A stretch of DNA of 20,286 bases, taken from CAKTOF01 sp964523945. GTDB taxonomy: Bacteria; Bacillota; Clostridia; Oscillospirales; Oscillospiraceae. The stretch lies in NCBI GenBank assembly GCA_964523945.1, contig CAZGBU010000029.1:1-20286 (forward strand), in the 5' to 3' direction. The notes below the pieces were generated by a model. The model had not been told where the DNA came from, did no database searches, and saw nothing but the letters and a program-made list of their open reading frames with translations. Position 1 is the stretch's first letter. Each line of letters begins with the position of its first letter. Positions 10,501 through 17,331 of the stretch are shown in pieces. Made by a program: the position numbers and the translations under genes.

Positions 10501-11022
10501 CAGTTCCAGATAAAAGCAGTCCGTCCCAAACAGCGCAGCCATCTCCAGTGCCGTCCGCTTTGCGCCGTCGTAGTCGTCCTGGAGCAGGTGCTGCGGAATC
10601 TCACCGGCCAGGCAGGCGGACAGCGCGATCAGACCTTCGCTGTGACCGCGCAGCAGCTCCATATCGATGCGCGGGCGGCCGTAAAAGCCGTCGAGATACG
10701 CCTGCGAAACCATATAGCTCAGATTCCGGTAACCGGTTTCATTCTTGCACAGCAGCACCAGATGGCGGTTATCGTTGTCCACACCGTGGACACGGTCATG
10801 GCGCGAGCGCGGCGCGACATAGACCTCACAGCCGATGATCGGCTTGATGCCCGCAGCCTTCGCCGCCTTGTAAAAATCGATGCAGCCGTACATCGCGCCA
10901 TGGTCGGTGATGGCGCAGGCTGTCTGCCCCAGCTCGTGCAGCCGCTCCATCATCCGGTTGATGCGGCACGCGCCGTCGAGCAGACTGTATTCCGTATGCA
11001 CATGCAGATGAACAAAGCTCAT
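7534..11022 (-). CDS. dnaE: DNA polymerase III alpha subunit (DnaE)
   Basis: Replicative C-family DNA polymerase of 1162 residues, close to the usual length of long DnaE proteins. An N-terminal PHP domain (about 1-210) starts HLHVHTEYSLLDGA. All nine expected metal ligands are present: His7, His9, Asp16, His41, Glu66, His87, Cys137, Asp205 and His207. The polymerase core has GPGRGSAAGS (354-363) and the catalytic aspartates in PDIDMDF (Asp396, Asp398) and KMDFLGLR (Asp549). A helix-hairpin-helix region around 810-880 precedes QTSLF (909-913), a good match to the beta-clamp-binding QxxLF motif. An OB fold begins near 995. ATG 11022 overlaps the whiA stop as ATGA, with AGGAGG six bases upstream. 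It is the last gene of the murB operon. A separate PolC may exist elsewhere in the genome, so the division of labour is unknown. Confidence 0.97.
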   Translation of the reverse strand: MSFVHLHVHTEYSLLDGACRINRMMERLHELGQTACAITDHGAMYGCIDFYKAAKAAGIKPIIGCEVYVAPRSRHDRVHGVDNDNRHLVLLCKNETGYRNLSYMVSQAYLDGFYGRPRIDMELLRGHSEGLIALSACLAGEIPQHLLQDDYDGAKRTALEMAALFGTDCFYLELQDHGIAEQNRVNQGLLRIARETGLPVVATNDAHYLRRADAAMHDVLLCIQTGRTIDDPDRMKFQTEEFYLKSEQEMAALFPGQPDAIANTQKIADLCNLEIEFGKYHLPQFQIPAGYTNWTYFEKLCREGFAARYPTEPADGKKQLEYEMQTIRDMGYVDYFLIVSDFVAFARRAGIPVGPGRGSAAGSIVSYCLHITDVDPIQYGLVFERFLNPGRVSMPDIDMDFCANRRGEVIDYVTQKYGADHVAQIVTFGTMAARGAIRDVGRALNMTYAETDIVAKAVPTTPLHITLDEALKVSPRLRELYDGDERIKTLIDTARGIEGMPRNTSTHAAGVVITAQPVYEYVPLATNDETVVTQYTMTTLEELGLLKMDFLGLRNLTVIDDAQKEIRKTDPSFDIETVPQDDPATFQMLTEGKTSGVFQLESAGITAVCVGLRPQSIEDMTAIVALYRPGPMDSIPKFIAAKHDPSSIRYRTPLLEPILSVTYGCIVYQEQVIEIFRQLGGYTLSQADNMRRAISKKKESVIVAERKAFVYGDPERGICGAIANGVPEQEANALYDEILDFANYAFNKAHAVSYALVSYETAYLKCHYPKPYMAALMTSVLDSAGKISEYIAECKELGIALLEPDINESGDNFTAVDAGIRFGLAAVKNIGRGFVQRLMAERESGGKFRSLEDFCTRMQGADLNKRAVENLIKCGAMDCFGLHRSQLLQIYEAVLDTIADSRRRNVEGQTSLFDFGGMDDASDMPAASVPIPDIPELPRRELMAMEKETTGLYLSGHPMDGYREQVRRAGAVTIGSILEDFSGEEGPRTYRDEQQVTIAGVVQAVRMKTSRNNTAFAYVTLEDDTAAIEMIVFSRGLQQYGGYLQENAAIVVQGKISVRDEKEPQIMLNTARPIGDAAELPAADSAPAVTKLYLKLPSEDSLEYRKTKAILNMFPGAVPAVLYFADTGVRRGTSCGPAEPMLSELRGLLGGESVVPKTAGAP

Positions 11023-11915
11023 GCGTTGCCTCCTGTCTGTCCGGACAGCGCAATCAGCTTGCGCATCCGGTGGTTGATGGCTGATTTGGTGATGGGCGGG
11101 TCAAGCATCCCGGCCAGCTCCGTCAGCGTGCATTCCGGGTTCTCCAGCCGCAGCAGTGCCGTCTGTTTCAGCTTCGGCGGCAGCTCGTCCAGATTCAGCC
11201 GGCGGATCGCCGTAAGCTGATCCTGCGCCGCGTCGACAACCTTGGTCAGATTGGCTGTCTCGCAGTTGACGCGGCGGTTGACCGCGTTGCGCAGATCCTT
11301 TTCCACCTTGGCTTCCATAATCTGCATCGCGCACACCGGCGCGCCGAGCTTGGTCAGGAAGTCCTCAATGGCCTCGGACTGCTTGAAATACAGCACAATG
11401 CTGCCGCCGCGCATTGTGTCCTTGGGCTGAAAGCCGATGTCACGCAGCAGCGCATACGTCTCCCGTCCGGCCGTCTGATGCGTGGTCGTCAGCTCGAGAT
11501 GGTACCGCTTTTCCGGGTCTGTCACCGAGCCGCCCGCCAGGAATGCACCGCGCAGAAACGCGGCACGGCAGCAGCTCTCCTCGAGCACACCGAGGTTCAC
11601 ATGCAGTGCCAGGCTGCTCTCTGCCGCATAGCCGAACGCGGCGAAAATCGTGTCGATCTTTGTCCGGTCTGTGATTACAAAGGTCTGCTTGCCGCCCGGA
11701 TTGTCCGGCAGCTCGTCGAACTCCAGGCCAAACGCGCGCCGCAGCAGCTTTGGCAGCCGCTCGGCAAAGCTCGCGCTCTCGGTGACAATGCGGATCAGAC
11801 GGGCGGAAAATGTGTTGCAGTACAGCAGCGCGCCGTAGCTCTCGGCTACCGCGCAGCATTTCTTATGCACCGGCTGCCGGCACAGCTCGGTCTTTACGTT
11901 GGATGAAAAAGACAT
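11019..11915 (-). CDS. whiA: WhiA, DNA-binding protein (DUF199)
   Basis: WhiA-family DNA-binding protein of 298 residues, linked in Firmicutes to cell division and chromosome segregation and in actinomycetes to sporulation control. The start MSFSSNVKTELCRQ is typical. A degenerate LAGLIDADG homing-endonuclease-like domain includes FLRGAFLAGGSV (about 120-131). The C-terminal helix-turn-helix is in TLTELAGMLDPPITKSAINH (about 260-279). ATG 11915 has AGGGGG nine bases upstream; codons upstream of it lie mostly in the yvcK end and do not resemble the family. The gene follows yvcK after 19 bases and shares an ATGA overlap with dnaE. rapZ-yvcK-whiA is a deeply conserved Gram-positive cluster, which makes the call secure. 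Confidence 0.95.
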   Translation of the reverse strand: MSFSSNVKTELCRQPVHKKCCAVAESYGALLYCNTFSARLIRIVTESASFAERLPKLLRRAFGLEFDELPDNPGGKQTFVITDRTKIDTIFAAFGYAAESSLALHVNLGVLEESCCRAAFLRGAFLAGGSVTDPEKRYHLELTTTHQTAGRETYALLRDIGFQPKDTMRGGSIVLYFKQSEAIEDFLTKLGAPVCAMQIMEAKVEKDLRNAVNRRVNCETANLTKVVDAAQDQLTAIRRLNLDELPPKLKQTALLRLENPECTLTELAGMLDPPITKSAINHRMRKLIALSGQTGGNA

Positions 11916-11934
11916 AGATCGTCGCCCCCTGTCA

Positions 11935-12957
11935 TCACCGGCCGCCCCGGTTCTGCCAGAGCAGCTCAATCAAGGTCTGCGCCAGCCGGCGCGTATCGTG
12001 GCGCACATATAGGTCTCCGTGCGCGAGCAGCGGGGCTGTCACCACACGCACACCCATCCGCTCGATCTCGTCGGCACAAATCGCCAGCGGCTCGGCGCCC
12101 TCGGCGCGGTAGCTCTCCGCCAGCACCGGCGGCACCGGCTCGCTGTTGGCCAGGCAGACATCCACCAGACCGTCTCCGCCGTGCGCGAGCAATGCGCGCA
12201 GATGATCCGGGCCGGCGTATCCTTCTGTCTCACCATCCTGCGTCATGATGTTGAGCACAAAGACTTTCAGCGCACGCGAACAAACGATCGCCTCTGCGAT
12301 GCCATCGACCAGCAGGTTTGGAATCACACTGGTATAAAGGCTGCCCGGGCCGAGCACGATCAGATCGGCGCCGAGCAGTGCGTCGATGCTCTCCGGCAGG
12401 GCTTTCGGGTGCTCCGGCACAAGCCGGACGCGCCGGATCGGACTGTCGGTCTGCTTTTTGGCGTAGAAGATTTTGCTCTCGCCAAGCACAGTCTCGCCGT
12501 TTTCAAACTCTGCCTCGAGATGCACGCTCTGGTTGGTGACCGGCAGCACCCGTCCCGTGATCGCGAGTACCTCGCCCATCCGGCGCACCGCCTGATCAAA
12601 CGTGTCGGAGATGCCGTTGAGCGCCGCCAGGAACAGATTGCCGAAGCTCTGTCCGGCCAGGCTGCCCTCTGTGAAGCGGTAGTCGAGCAGGCGTTCCATG
12701 GCCGGTTCGGTATTGGCCAGCGCGAGGATGCAGTTACGGATGTCGCCGGGCGGCAGCATGCCGAGCTCATCGCGCAGCGTACCGGACCCGCCGCCATCGT
12801 CCGCCACCGTGACGATGGCGGTGATATTTTTGGTATAGAGCTTCAGGCCGCGCAGCATCGTCGCCAGGCCATGTCCGCCGCCGATGACCGCGATGCGCGG
12901 ATTGCCACGGCCGGGAATATAGACCTTTGTGCCGTCTTCGCGGATCGGTCCGCCCAT
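11935..12957 (-). CDS. yvcK: YvcK/CofD-like gluconeogenesis factor
   Basis: Member of the CofD-like YvcK family (340 residues). In Bacillus it binds UDP-sugars and is needed for growth and normal morphology on gluconeogenic carbon sources; no enzyme activity is firmly established. Family motifs are IAVIGGGHGLATMLRGLK near residue 22, VTVADDGGGSGTLRDE (about 50-65), LPPGDIRNCILAL (about 68-80) and DLIVLGPGSLYTSVIPNLL (about 205-225). The ATG at 12957 has GGGAGG eight bases upstream. The ATG at 12963, which overlaps the rapZ stop as ATGA, is only two bases from that site, so 12957 is preferred, though either works. It sits between rapZ and whiA, the standard arrangement. Confidence 0.94.
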   Translation of the reverse strand: MGGPIREDGTKVYIPGRGNPRIAVIGGGHGLATMLRGLKLYTKNITAIVTVADDGGGSGTLRDELGMLPPGDIRNCILALANTEPAMERLLDYRFTEGSLAGQSFGNLFLAALNGISDTFDQAVRRMGEVLAITGRVLPVTNQSVHLEAEFENGETVLGESKIFYAKKQTDSPIRRVRLVPEHPKALPESIDALLGADLIVLGPGSLYTSVIPNLLVDGIAEAIVCSRALKVFVLNIMTQDGETEGYAGPDHLRALLAHGGDGLVDVCLANSEPVPPVLAESYRAEGAEPLAICADEIERMGVRVVTAPLLAHGDLYVRHDTRRLAQTLIELLWQNRGGR

Positions 12958-12959
12958 CG

Positions 12960-13820
12960 TCATCCCCTCCCAAGGTCGCGGTGGCTGACCGCGGTGGCAA
13001 AGCCCTGCTTGGCCACGAATCGCCCGAGCTCTTCCGCAATCGCCGCGGAGCGATGCCGGCCGCCGGTGCAGCCGATTGCGATCACAAGCTGGCTCTTCCC
13101 CTCTTCCAGATAGAATGGGAGAAGAAACGAGAGCAGATCCTCTGTTTTCTCCAGGAAATCCTTCGTCTGCTGATAGGAGAAAACAAACTCCTGCACCGGC
13201 TTGTCCAGGCCGGAGAGCGGCTTAAGCTCGGCAATATAATATGGATTTGGCAGGAACCGCACATCCAGCACCAGATCTGCATCCATCGGCAGGCCATACT
13301 TGTAGCCAAACGACATGACGCTGACCGCCATCGCGCGTTCGCGCAGGTTACCGCCGAACAGGCGGATCAGCTCGCCGCGCAGTTTGGCGGTGGAGAGATT
13401 GGTCGTATCAATGATATAGCCGGCACGATTTCGTACCGGAGCAAGCAGCTGCGCCTCGCGTTCGACTGCTTCAAGCAGCGGCGTGCCGTCCATGGTCAGC
13501 GGGTGCTTGTGCCGCGTCTCCTTGTAGCGCTTGATGATCGTCTCGCGTGCAGCCTCAATGAACACAACTGTGTACTCGCAGCCCATCTCGTCAAGCTCGT
13601 CAAATGCGCGGAACAGCGCGTCAAATGTCAATCCACCGCGGATATCCGTCACCAATGCGACCTTTTCATACCGGCCGCGCGTGGCCAGGCAGATCTGCGC
13701 GAACTGGCCAATCAGCGCCGCCGGCATATTGTCCACGCAGTAAAATCCCAAATCCTCCAGATTGGATGCGGCATTGCTCTTGCCCGCGCCGGACAGACCG
13801 GAAATAACCAAAAACTGCAT
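12960..13820 (-). CDS. rapZ: RapZ/YvcJ nucleotide-binding protein
   Basis: P-loop NTP-binding protein of 286 residues, called YvcJ in Bacillus. In enteric bacteria RapZ controls glucosamine-6-phosphate synthase through small-RNA decay, but in Firmicutes the role is less clear. Walker A is GLSGAGKS (8-15). The conserved segment LEDLGFYCVDNMPAAL (about 21-36) and the C-terminal IGCTGGRHRSAAIAEEL block are family hallmarks. The start is ATG 13820, eight bases after AAAGGGAG; an in-frame GTG at 13829 is too close to that site. The gene begins 18 bases after murB and its TGA lies just before the yvcK start. Placement between murB and yvcK ties it to amino-sugar and cell-wall metabolism (inference). 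Confidence 0.95.
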   Translation of the reverse strand: MQFLVISGLSGAGKSNAASNLEDLGFYCVDNMPAALIGQFAQICLATRGRYEKVALVTDIRGGLTFDALFRAFDELDEMGCEYTVVFIEAARETIIKRYKETRHKHPLTMDGTPLLEAVEREAQLLAPVRNRAGYIIDTTNLSTAKLRGELIRLFGGNLRERAMAVSVMSFGYKYGLPMDADLVLDVRFLPNPYYIAELKPLSGLDKPVQEFVFSYQQTKDFLEKTEDLLSFLLPFYLEEGKSQLVIAIGCTGGRHRSAAIAEELGRFVAKQGFATAVSHRDLGRG

Positions 13821-13838
13821 TGTCTGCACTCCCTTTCG

Positions 13839-14750
13839 TTATAGGATACGAACCTCCGGCTCGAGCCAGATGCCGCTTGTCCGGCAAACATCCCGCTGTA
13901 CCAGTTCCATCAACGCACGCACATCGCGCGCCGTTGCGCCGCCGGTATTGACAATAAAGCCTGCATGCTTCGGCGAGACCTGCGCGCCGCCGATCTGTGC
14001 ACCCTTCAGGCCCGCCTGGTCAATCAGCGCCGCGGCATAGCCGCCCTGCGGCCGCTTGAACGTGCTGCCGGCTGACGGCTGGCTGAGCGGCTGTGACGCG
14101 CTGCGCCGCCGCGCCAGATCCTGCATCCGATCGCGGATGCAGGCCGGGTTATCCGGCCGGAGGCAGTACTCTGCGCGCAGCACGACGCCTGGCTCCGCTT
14201 CGAACGCGCTCGCCCGGTATCCGAATCCCTGTGCAGTTCCTTCGAAGCAGTCCACCGACCCGTCCGGCCGCATCAGCCAGGTGCGCGTCTGCACCTGGCT
14301 CATTTCGCCGCCATATGCGCCGGCATTCATCAGCGTCGCGCCGCCGACCGTACCCGGAATCCCATGCGCAAATTCCAGCCCGCTCAGGCCGCACCCGCAC
14401 GCAAACGACGCCAGCCGTGCGAGCGTCACGCCGGCGCCGGCCGCAATGACGCCCGGCAGGGGCTGCTGCAGCCCGCCCAGGCTGTCTTTTGTACAGATCA
14501 CCAGCGTGTCAAGCCCCTCGTCCGGCGCAAGCACATTGGTCCCCGCGCCCAGGAGCACCGGCCGGATTCCCTGCGCGCCGCACGCGGCAAGCAGCACGCG
14601 CAGCTCGTCTTCTGTCCGCGGCAGCGCAAGCAGCGTGGCCGGGCCGCCAATGCGGAACGATGTATGCCGGGACAGCGGCTCGCACTGGCACACCGGCAGC
14701 GACGGTGCTGCGCACTGGATCTGCGCCAGCAATTCTGTCAATCCGTTCAT
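13839..14750 (-). CDS. murB: MurB, UDP-N-acetylenolpyruvoylglucosamine reductase
   Basis: FAD- and NADPH-dependent reductase that makes UDP-N-acetylmuramate, the second committed step of peptidoglycan synthesis. The 303-residue protein has the FAD-binding PCMH fold: LLGAGTNVLAPDEGLDTLV (about 66-84) and GLEFAHGIPGTVGGATLMNAG (124-144). Catalytic candidates are Arg179 (GYRAS), Ser229 (AGSTFKRP, the proton donor) and Glu299 (EPEVR at the C-terminus). The short form with GSTFK fits the type IIb MurB of Firmicutes. ATG 14750 has CGGAGG about five bases upstream. It is the first gene of an operon with rapZ, yvcK, whiA and dnaE. Confidence 0.97.
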   Translation of the reverse strand: MNGLTELLAQIQCAAPSLPVCQCEPLSRHTSFRIGGPATLLALPRTEDELRVLLAACGAQGIRPVLLGAGTNVLAPDEGLDTLVICTKDSLGGLQQPLPGVIAAGAGVTLARLASFACGCGLSGLEFAHGIPGTVGGATLMNAGAYGGEMSQVQTRTWLMRPDGSVDCFEGTAQGFGYRASAFEAEPGVVLRAEYCLRPDNPACIRDRMQDLARRRSASQPLSQPSAGSTFKRPQGGYAAALIDQAGLKGAQIGGAQVSPKHAGFIVNTGGATARDVRALMELVQRDVCRTSGIWLEPEVRIL

Positions 14751-14783
14751 AAACGCCTCCGGGTGGATAATTTCTCACCGTTC

Positions 14784-14812
14784 ATTATAGCAGAGATCGG
14801 CGCGAAATAGAA
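14784..14812 (-). promoter_or_regulatory. Predicted promoter of the murB operon
   Basis: On the minus strand, a perfect -10 TATAAT (14784-14789) is preceded by TGC (extended -10). The -35 position has TTCTAT (14807-14812) at 17 bases spacing, a weak match. The leader to murB is about 25-30 bases. A second TATAAT lies at 14837-14842, but I find no good -35 for it, so it is only a possible upstream start. Confidence 0.65.
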
Positions 14813-14856
14813 TACTTTCTACCCTGGTTTTCAAATATTATACCGGCCGGAGCGTA

Positions 14857-14887
14857 CAATAAACCGGACGGCTTTTGCCGCCCGGTT
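14857..14887 (-). terminator. Intrinsic terminator of hprK
   Basis: Arms at 14862-14872 and 14877-14887 form an 11-pair hairpin with an AAAA loop in minus-strand RNA. One pair is a G-U wobble that would be an A-C mismatch on the plus strand, which fits minus-strand use. A short U-rich tail (UUUAUU) follows. It stands about 13 bases after the hprK stop and ahead of the murB promoter. Confidence 0.78.
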
Positions 14888-14899
14888 TCGCACATCCGC

Positions 14900-15838
14900 C
14901 TATTCGCTCATCGCAGAATCAAAGCGCTGGTTGACGCGCTCGGAGAATTCCTTGGCCGCGTTGTAGCCCATTTTCTTCTGGCGGTTGTTCATTGCCGCCA
15001 CTTCAAGAATGACCGCCAGGTTCCGCCCCGGCTTAACCGGAATGGTCAGAAACGGGATCTGCACGCCGAGAATGTCCACATAGTGATCTTCCAGCCCCAT
15101 GCGGTCATAGGCATAGCCATCGCGCCATGGCTCAATGTGGATGACCATGTCGATATTGGCGCTGTCTTTGACGGCACCCATGCCGAACAGTTGCGCCACA
15201 TTGGTCACGCCGATGCCGCGCAGCTCAATATAGTGGCGGATCAGCTCCGGCGCGGTGCCGACGAGCGAGTGCTCGGTCACCTTTTTGATCTCCACCGCGT
15301 CGTCCGCAATCAGGCGATGGCCGCGCTTGATCAGCTCCATCGCAGCCTCGGACTTGCCGACGCCGCTTTCGCCGGTCAGGAACAGCCCCTCACCGTAGAC
15401 CTCGACCAGCACCCCGTGCCGGGTAATGCGGGGCGAGAGATAAACCTTGAGCGTTGCAACCAGCGTTGAAACCAGATTGGAGGTTGTCTCTTCTGACCGG
15501 AGTACCGTAATATCGTGCTTTTTGGCCATGATGAGGCACTCTTCGAGCGGTTCAAGGCCGCGCGCGATGATCAGCGCCGGGATCTTATAGGAGAAAAAGC
15601 GGTCGAACACCACAAAGCGCTCTTCGCCGGAGAGCCCCTCGAGGTAGGTGTTTTCGACCAGGCCGATCACCTGCAGCCGGACCGGCTCAAAATGCTCGAA
15701 AAAGCCGGTGATCTGCATTCCCGGCCGGTTGACATCCTCGATTGTGACACGGATGCTCTCATAGTCCGTCGATGCATAGGCCGGGGTCAGGTTGAATTCT
15801 TCGGCGATCTGTGCCAGTGGGACACTGTAGTTTGACAT
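14900..15838 (-). CDS. hprK: HPr kinase/phosphorylase
   Basis: Bifunctional enzyme that phosphorylates and dephosphorylates Ser46 of HPr, the key signal in Firmicute carbon catabolite control. The 312-residue protein has a MurF-like N-terminal domain (about 1-130). The catalytic domain follows, with His141 in TRHGVLVEVYG, Walker A GESGVGKS (156-163), the IADDAVEI segment (about 177-184) and the signature LRGIGVTNVAQLFG (about 206-219). Near the C-terminus the conserved VKPGRNLAVILEVAAMN segment is present. ATG 15838 has a modest GGGGTGAG upstream. It appears monocistronic, with its own promoter and terminator, and it diverges from rpmB. The HPr gene is not in the window. Confidence 0.96.
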   Translation of the reverse strand: MSNYSVPLAQIAEEFNLTPAYASTDYESIRVTIEDVNRPGMQITGFFEHFEPVRLQVIGLVENTYLEGLSGEERFVVFDRFFSYKIPALIIARGLEPLEECLIMAKKHDITVLRSEETTSNLVSTLVATLKVYLSPRITRHGVLVEVYGEGLFLTGESGVGKSEAAMELIKRGHRLIADDAVEIKKVTEHSLVGTAPELIRHYIELRGIGVTNVAQLFGMGAVKDSANIDMVIHIEPWRDGYAYDRMGLEDHYVDILGVQIPFLTIPVKPGRNLAVILEVAAMNNRQKKMGYNAAKEFSERVNQRFDSAMSE

Positions 15839-15858
15839 GGACTCACCCCATTTCCCTG

Positions 15859-15887
15859 ATTATATCCGGTTTCCATCCGTTTGGCAA
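15859..15887 (-). promoter_or_regulatory. Predicted sigma-A promoter of hprK
   Basis: On the minus strand, -35 TTGCCA (15882-15887) and a perfect -10 TATAAT (15859-15864) are separated by 17 bases. The start would lie near 15852, giving a very short leader of about 14 bases before the ATG. Two near-identical 8-mers (15864-15871 and 15875-15882) sit one helical turn apart within the spacer. Confidence 0.78.
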
Positions 15888-15939
15888 CCGTCTCCAATAC
15901 GCGAGAAAAATAATTTTGCCGGAAAAGCGGAATTCGCTC

Positions 15940-15968
15940 TTGCAATTTCCGGTCTGATCTGGTAATAT
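15940..15968 (+). promoter_or_regulatory. Predicted promoter of rpmB
   Basis: On the plus strand, -35 TTGCAA (15940-15945) and -10 TAATAT (15963-15968) are separated by 17 bases, with TGG just before the -10. It points away from hprK, so the two promoters are divergent with about 50 bases between their -35 elements. The rpmB leader would be about 55 bases. Confidence 0.65.
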
Positions 15969-16029
15969 ATCATTCGTCGCTTATTGCGATTTTGAATCTG
16001 AAATCTGCAAAGGCAAGGAGGTGCAGCAA

Positions 16030-16218
16030 ATGGCTAAGTGCGATATCTGCGGCAAGGGCGTTACCTTTGGCATCAAAGTCTCCCATTCTCACAGACGGTC
16101 CAACAGAGCATGGAAGCCGAATGTCAAACGTGTAAAAGCGATTGTCAACGGGACTCCGTGCCATGTGTATGCCTGCACACGCTGCCTGCGTTCGGGCAAG
16201 GTTACCCGCGCGGTTTGA
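16030..16218 (+). CDS. rpmB: 50S ribosomal protein L28
   Basis: Small basic ribosomal protein of 62 residues, the only plus-strand gene in the window. The start MAKCDICGKGVTFG and the core VSHSHRRSNRAWKPN are typical of L28. Cys4, Cys7, Cys49 and Cys52 form two CxxC pairs, so this is the zinc-binding (C+) form. ATG 16030 follows AAGGAGG with eight bases spacing; an in-frame GTG at 16021 overlaps the ribosome site and is rejected. It has its own promoter and two tandem terminators. A solitary rpmB, often in a different orientation from its neighbours, is common in Firmicutes. Confidence 0.97.
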   Translation: MAKCDICGKGVTFGIKVSHSHRRSNRAWKPNVKRVKAIVNGTPCHVYACTRCLRSGKVTRAV

Positions 16219-16232
16219 ATCCGCATCATAAG

Positions 16233-16265
16233 CGGCGGCAAGCCTTTTGGCCTGCCGCCGTTTTT
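16233..16265 (+). terminator. First intrinsic terminator after rpmB
   Basis: Arms 16233-16244 and 16249-16260 form a 12-position GC-rich stem with one A-C mismatch and a TTTT loop. It is followed by five T residues (16261-16265) on the plus strand. Confidence 0.8.
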
Positions 16266-16294
16266 CGCCTGTGCCGCCGGCACAGGCGTTTTTT
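16266..16294 (+). terminator. Second, tandem terminator after rpmB, touching the gpsA stop
   Basis: Arms 16266-16275 and 16279-16288 form a perfect 10-pair stem with a 3-base loop, followed by six T residues (16289-16294). The last two T residues are part of the gpsA stop codon on the other strand. On the minus strand neither hairpin is followed by a U-tract, so termination of gpsA is less clear. Confidence 0.85.
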
Positions 16295-17291
16295 ATTGCC
16301 AGCCTGCATCCTCAAATTCGTGCTTCGGTCCGCGCGTCATCAGCGCCGCCGGTACGCTATGCGGGTCCTTGCCCTCATAGAGCACCGCATAGATCTGCTC
16401 AATAATCGGCATCTCCACCCCGGCCTTGCGCGCAAGCTCCCGGGCCGCCGCCGCCGCATAGTATCCCTCGACGACCGCGCCGACCTCTTCCATCGCCTCG
16501 TGCGGCGTGCGCCCCTGCCCGATCAGAATGCCGGCACGCCGGTTGCGCGAATGCATCGACGTGCAGGTGACAATCAGATCGCCCACGCCCGCCAGGCCCG
16601 CAACCGTCTCACGGCGGCCGCCGAGCGCCATGCACAGCCGCGCCAGCTCTGTCAGCCCGCGGGTCATCAAAAGCGCCTTGGTATTGTCGCCGAAGCCCAT
16701 CCCGTCGGATGCGCCGGCACACAGCGCAATGATGTTCTTCAGCGCGCCGCCCAGTTCCACGCCGACCGGGTCGTCGCTCGCGTAGACGCGGAAGCGTTCG
16801 CTCATAAACGCATCCTGCACCAGCAGGGCGATGGCCGGATCGGCGCAGGCCGCAACGCAGCCGGTCGGCAGGCCGCGGGCGACCTCCTCCGCATGCGACG
16901 GGCCGGAGAGCACTGCCGTGACACGGCCAGTTTCCTGCTCGATTACCTGGCTCAGCCGCAGCGAGCTGCCGGCCTCCACTCCCTTTGCCACACACACCGG
17001 CACCGCCGCCGCATCCAGATACGGGGCAGCCAGACGCGCCGTCTGCCGGATTGCAAACGACGGCGTGGCCAGCACAACCAGCCGGCATCCTGCCGCGCAC
17101 GAGATCTCGCTCGTGTACGTCAGCCCCGCCGGTAGCTCCACGCCGGCAAGGCGCGGATTGCGCCCCGTGCGCCGCATCGTCTCAGCCTGCTCTTGCGTGT
17201 GCGCCCAGAGCGTCACGCGGTGGCCATTGTTGTGCAGCAGCATCGCCAGCGCCGTACCCCAGCTGCCGCTGCCCAGAACTGCTATTTCCAT
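16293..17291 (-). CDS. gpsA: Glycerol-3-phosphate dehydrogenase [NAD(P)+]
   Basis: Cytoplasmic enzyme that reduces dihydroxyacetone phosphate to sn-glycerol-3-phosphate, the backbone acceptor for phospholipids. The 332-residue protein has the N-terminal dinucleotide fold with GSGSWGTALA (about 7-16), VLSGPSHAEEVARGLPT (about 138-154), the catalytic lysine region VELGGALKNIIALCAG (about 186-201) and GDLIVTCTSMHSRNRRAG (about 247-264). The ATG at 17291 is used because GGAGG lies about five bases upstream; an ATG at 17303, four codons earlier, has no such site. It follows plsY, which uses its product, so the two form a functional pair in one operon with der. The stop overlaps the T-tract of the convergent rpmB terminator. 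Confidence 0.96.
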   Translation of the reverse strand: MEIAVLGSGSWGTALAMLLHNNGHRVTLWAHTQEQAETMRRTGRNPRLAGVELPAGLTYTSEISCAAGCRLVVLATPSFAIRQTARLAAPYLDAAAVPVCVAKGVEAGSSLRLSQVIEQETGRVTAVLSGPSHAEEVARGLPTGCVAACADPAIALLVQDAFMSERFRVYASDDPVGVELGGALKNIIALCAGASDGMGFGDNTKALLMTRGLTELARLCMALGGRRETVAGLAGVGDLIVTCTSMHSRNRRAGILIGQGRTPHEAMEEVGAVVEGYYAAAAARELARKAGVEMPIIEQIYAVLYEGKDPHSVPAALMTRGPKHEFEDAGWQ

Positions 17292-17331
17292 CGTTGCCTC
17301 CATGCGCCGCCCGGCTGCCCGGGCGCGCGGT

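Noticed and set aside
9502..11220. Plus-strand open frame of 572 codons opposite dnaE and whiA
   Set aside because: It is antisense to unmistakable DnaE sequence, is rich in Arg, His and Gln without any domain, and such long antisense frames are expected in GC-rich genes.
14837..14842. Second TATAAT upstream of murB as an independent promoter
   Set aside because: No acceptable -35 at 16-18 bases and no extended -10; noted only under the main promoter.
15864..15880. Possible CcpA (cre) site within the hprK promoter
   Set aside because: TGGAAACC lacks the central CG of the consensus, and the other half does not match.
16038..17135. Plus-strand open frame of 365 codons overlapping rpmB and gpsA
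   Set aside because: It runs through rpmB in another frame and across both terminators, opposite conserved GpsA.
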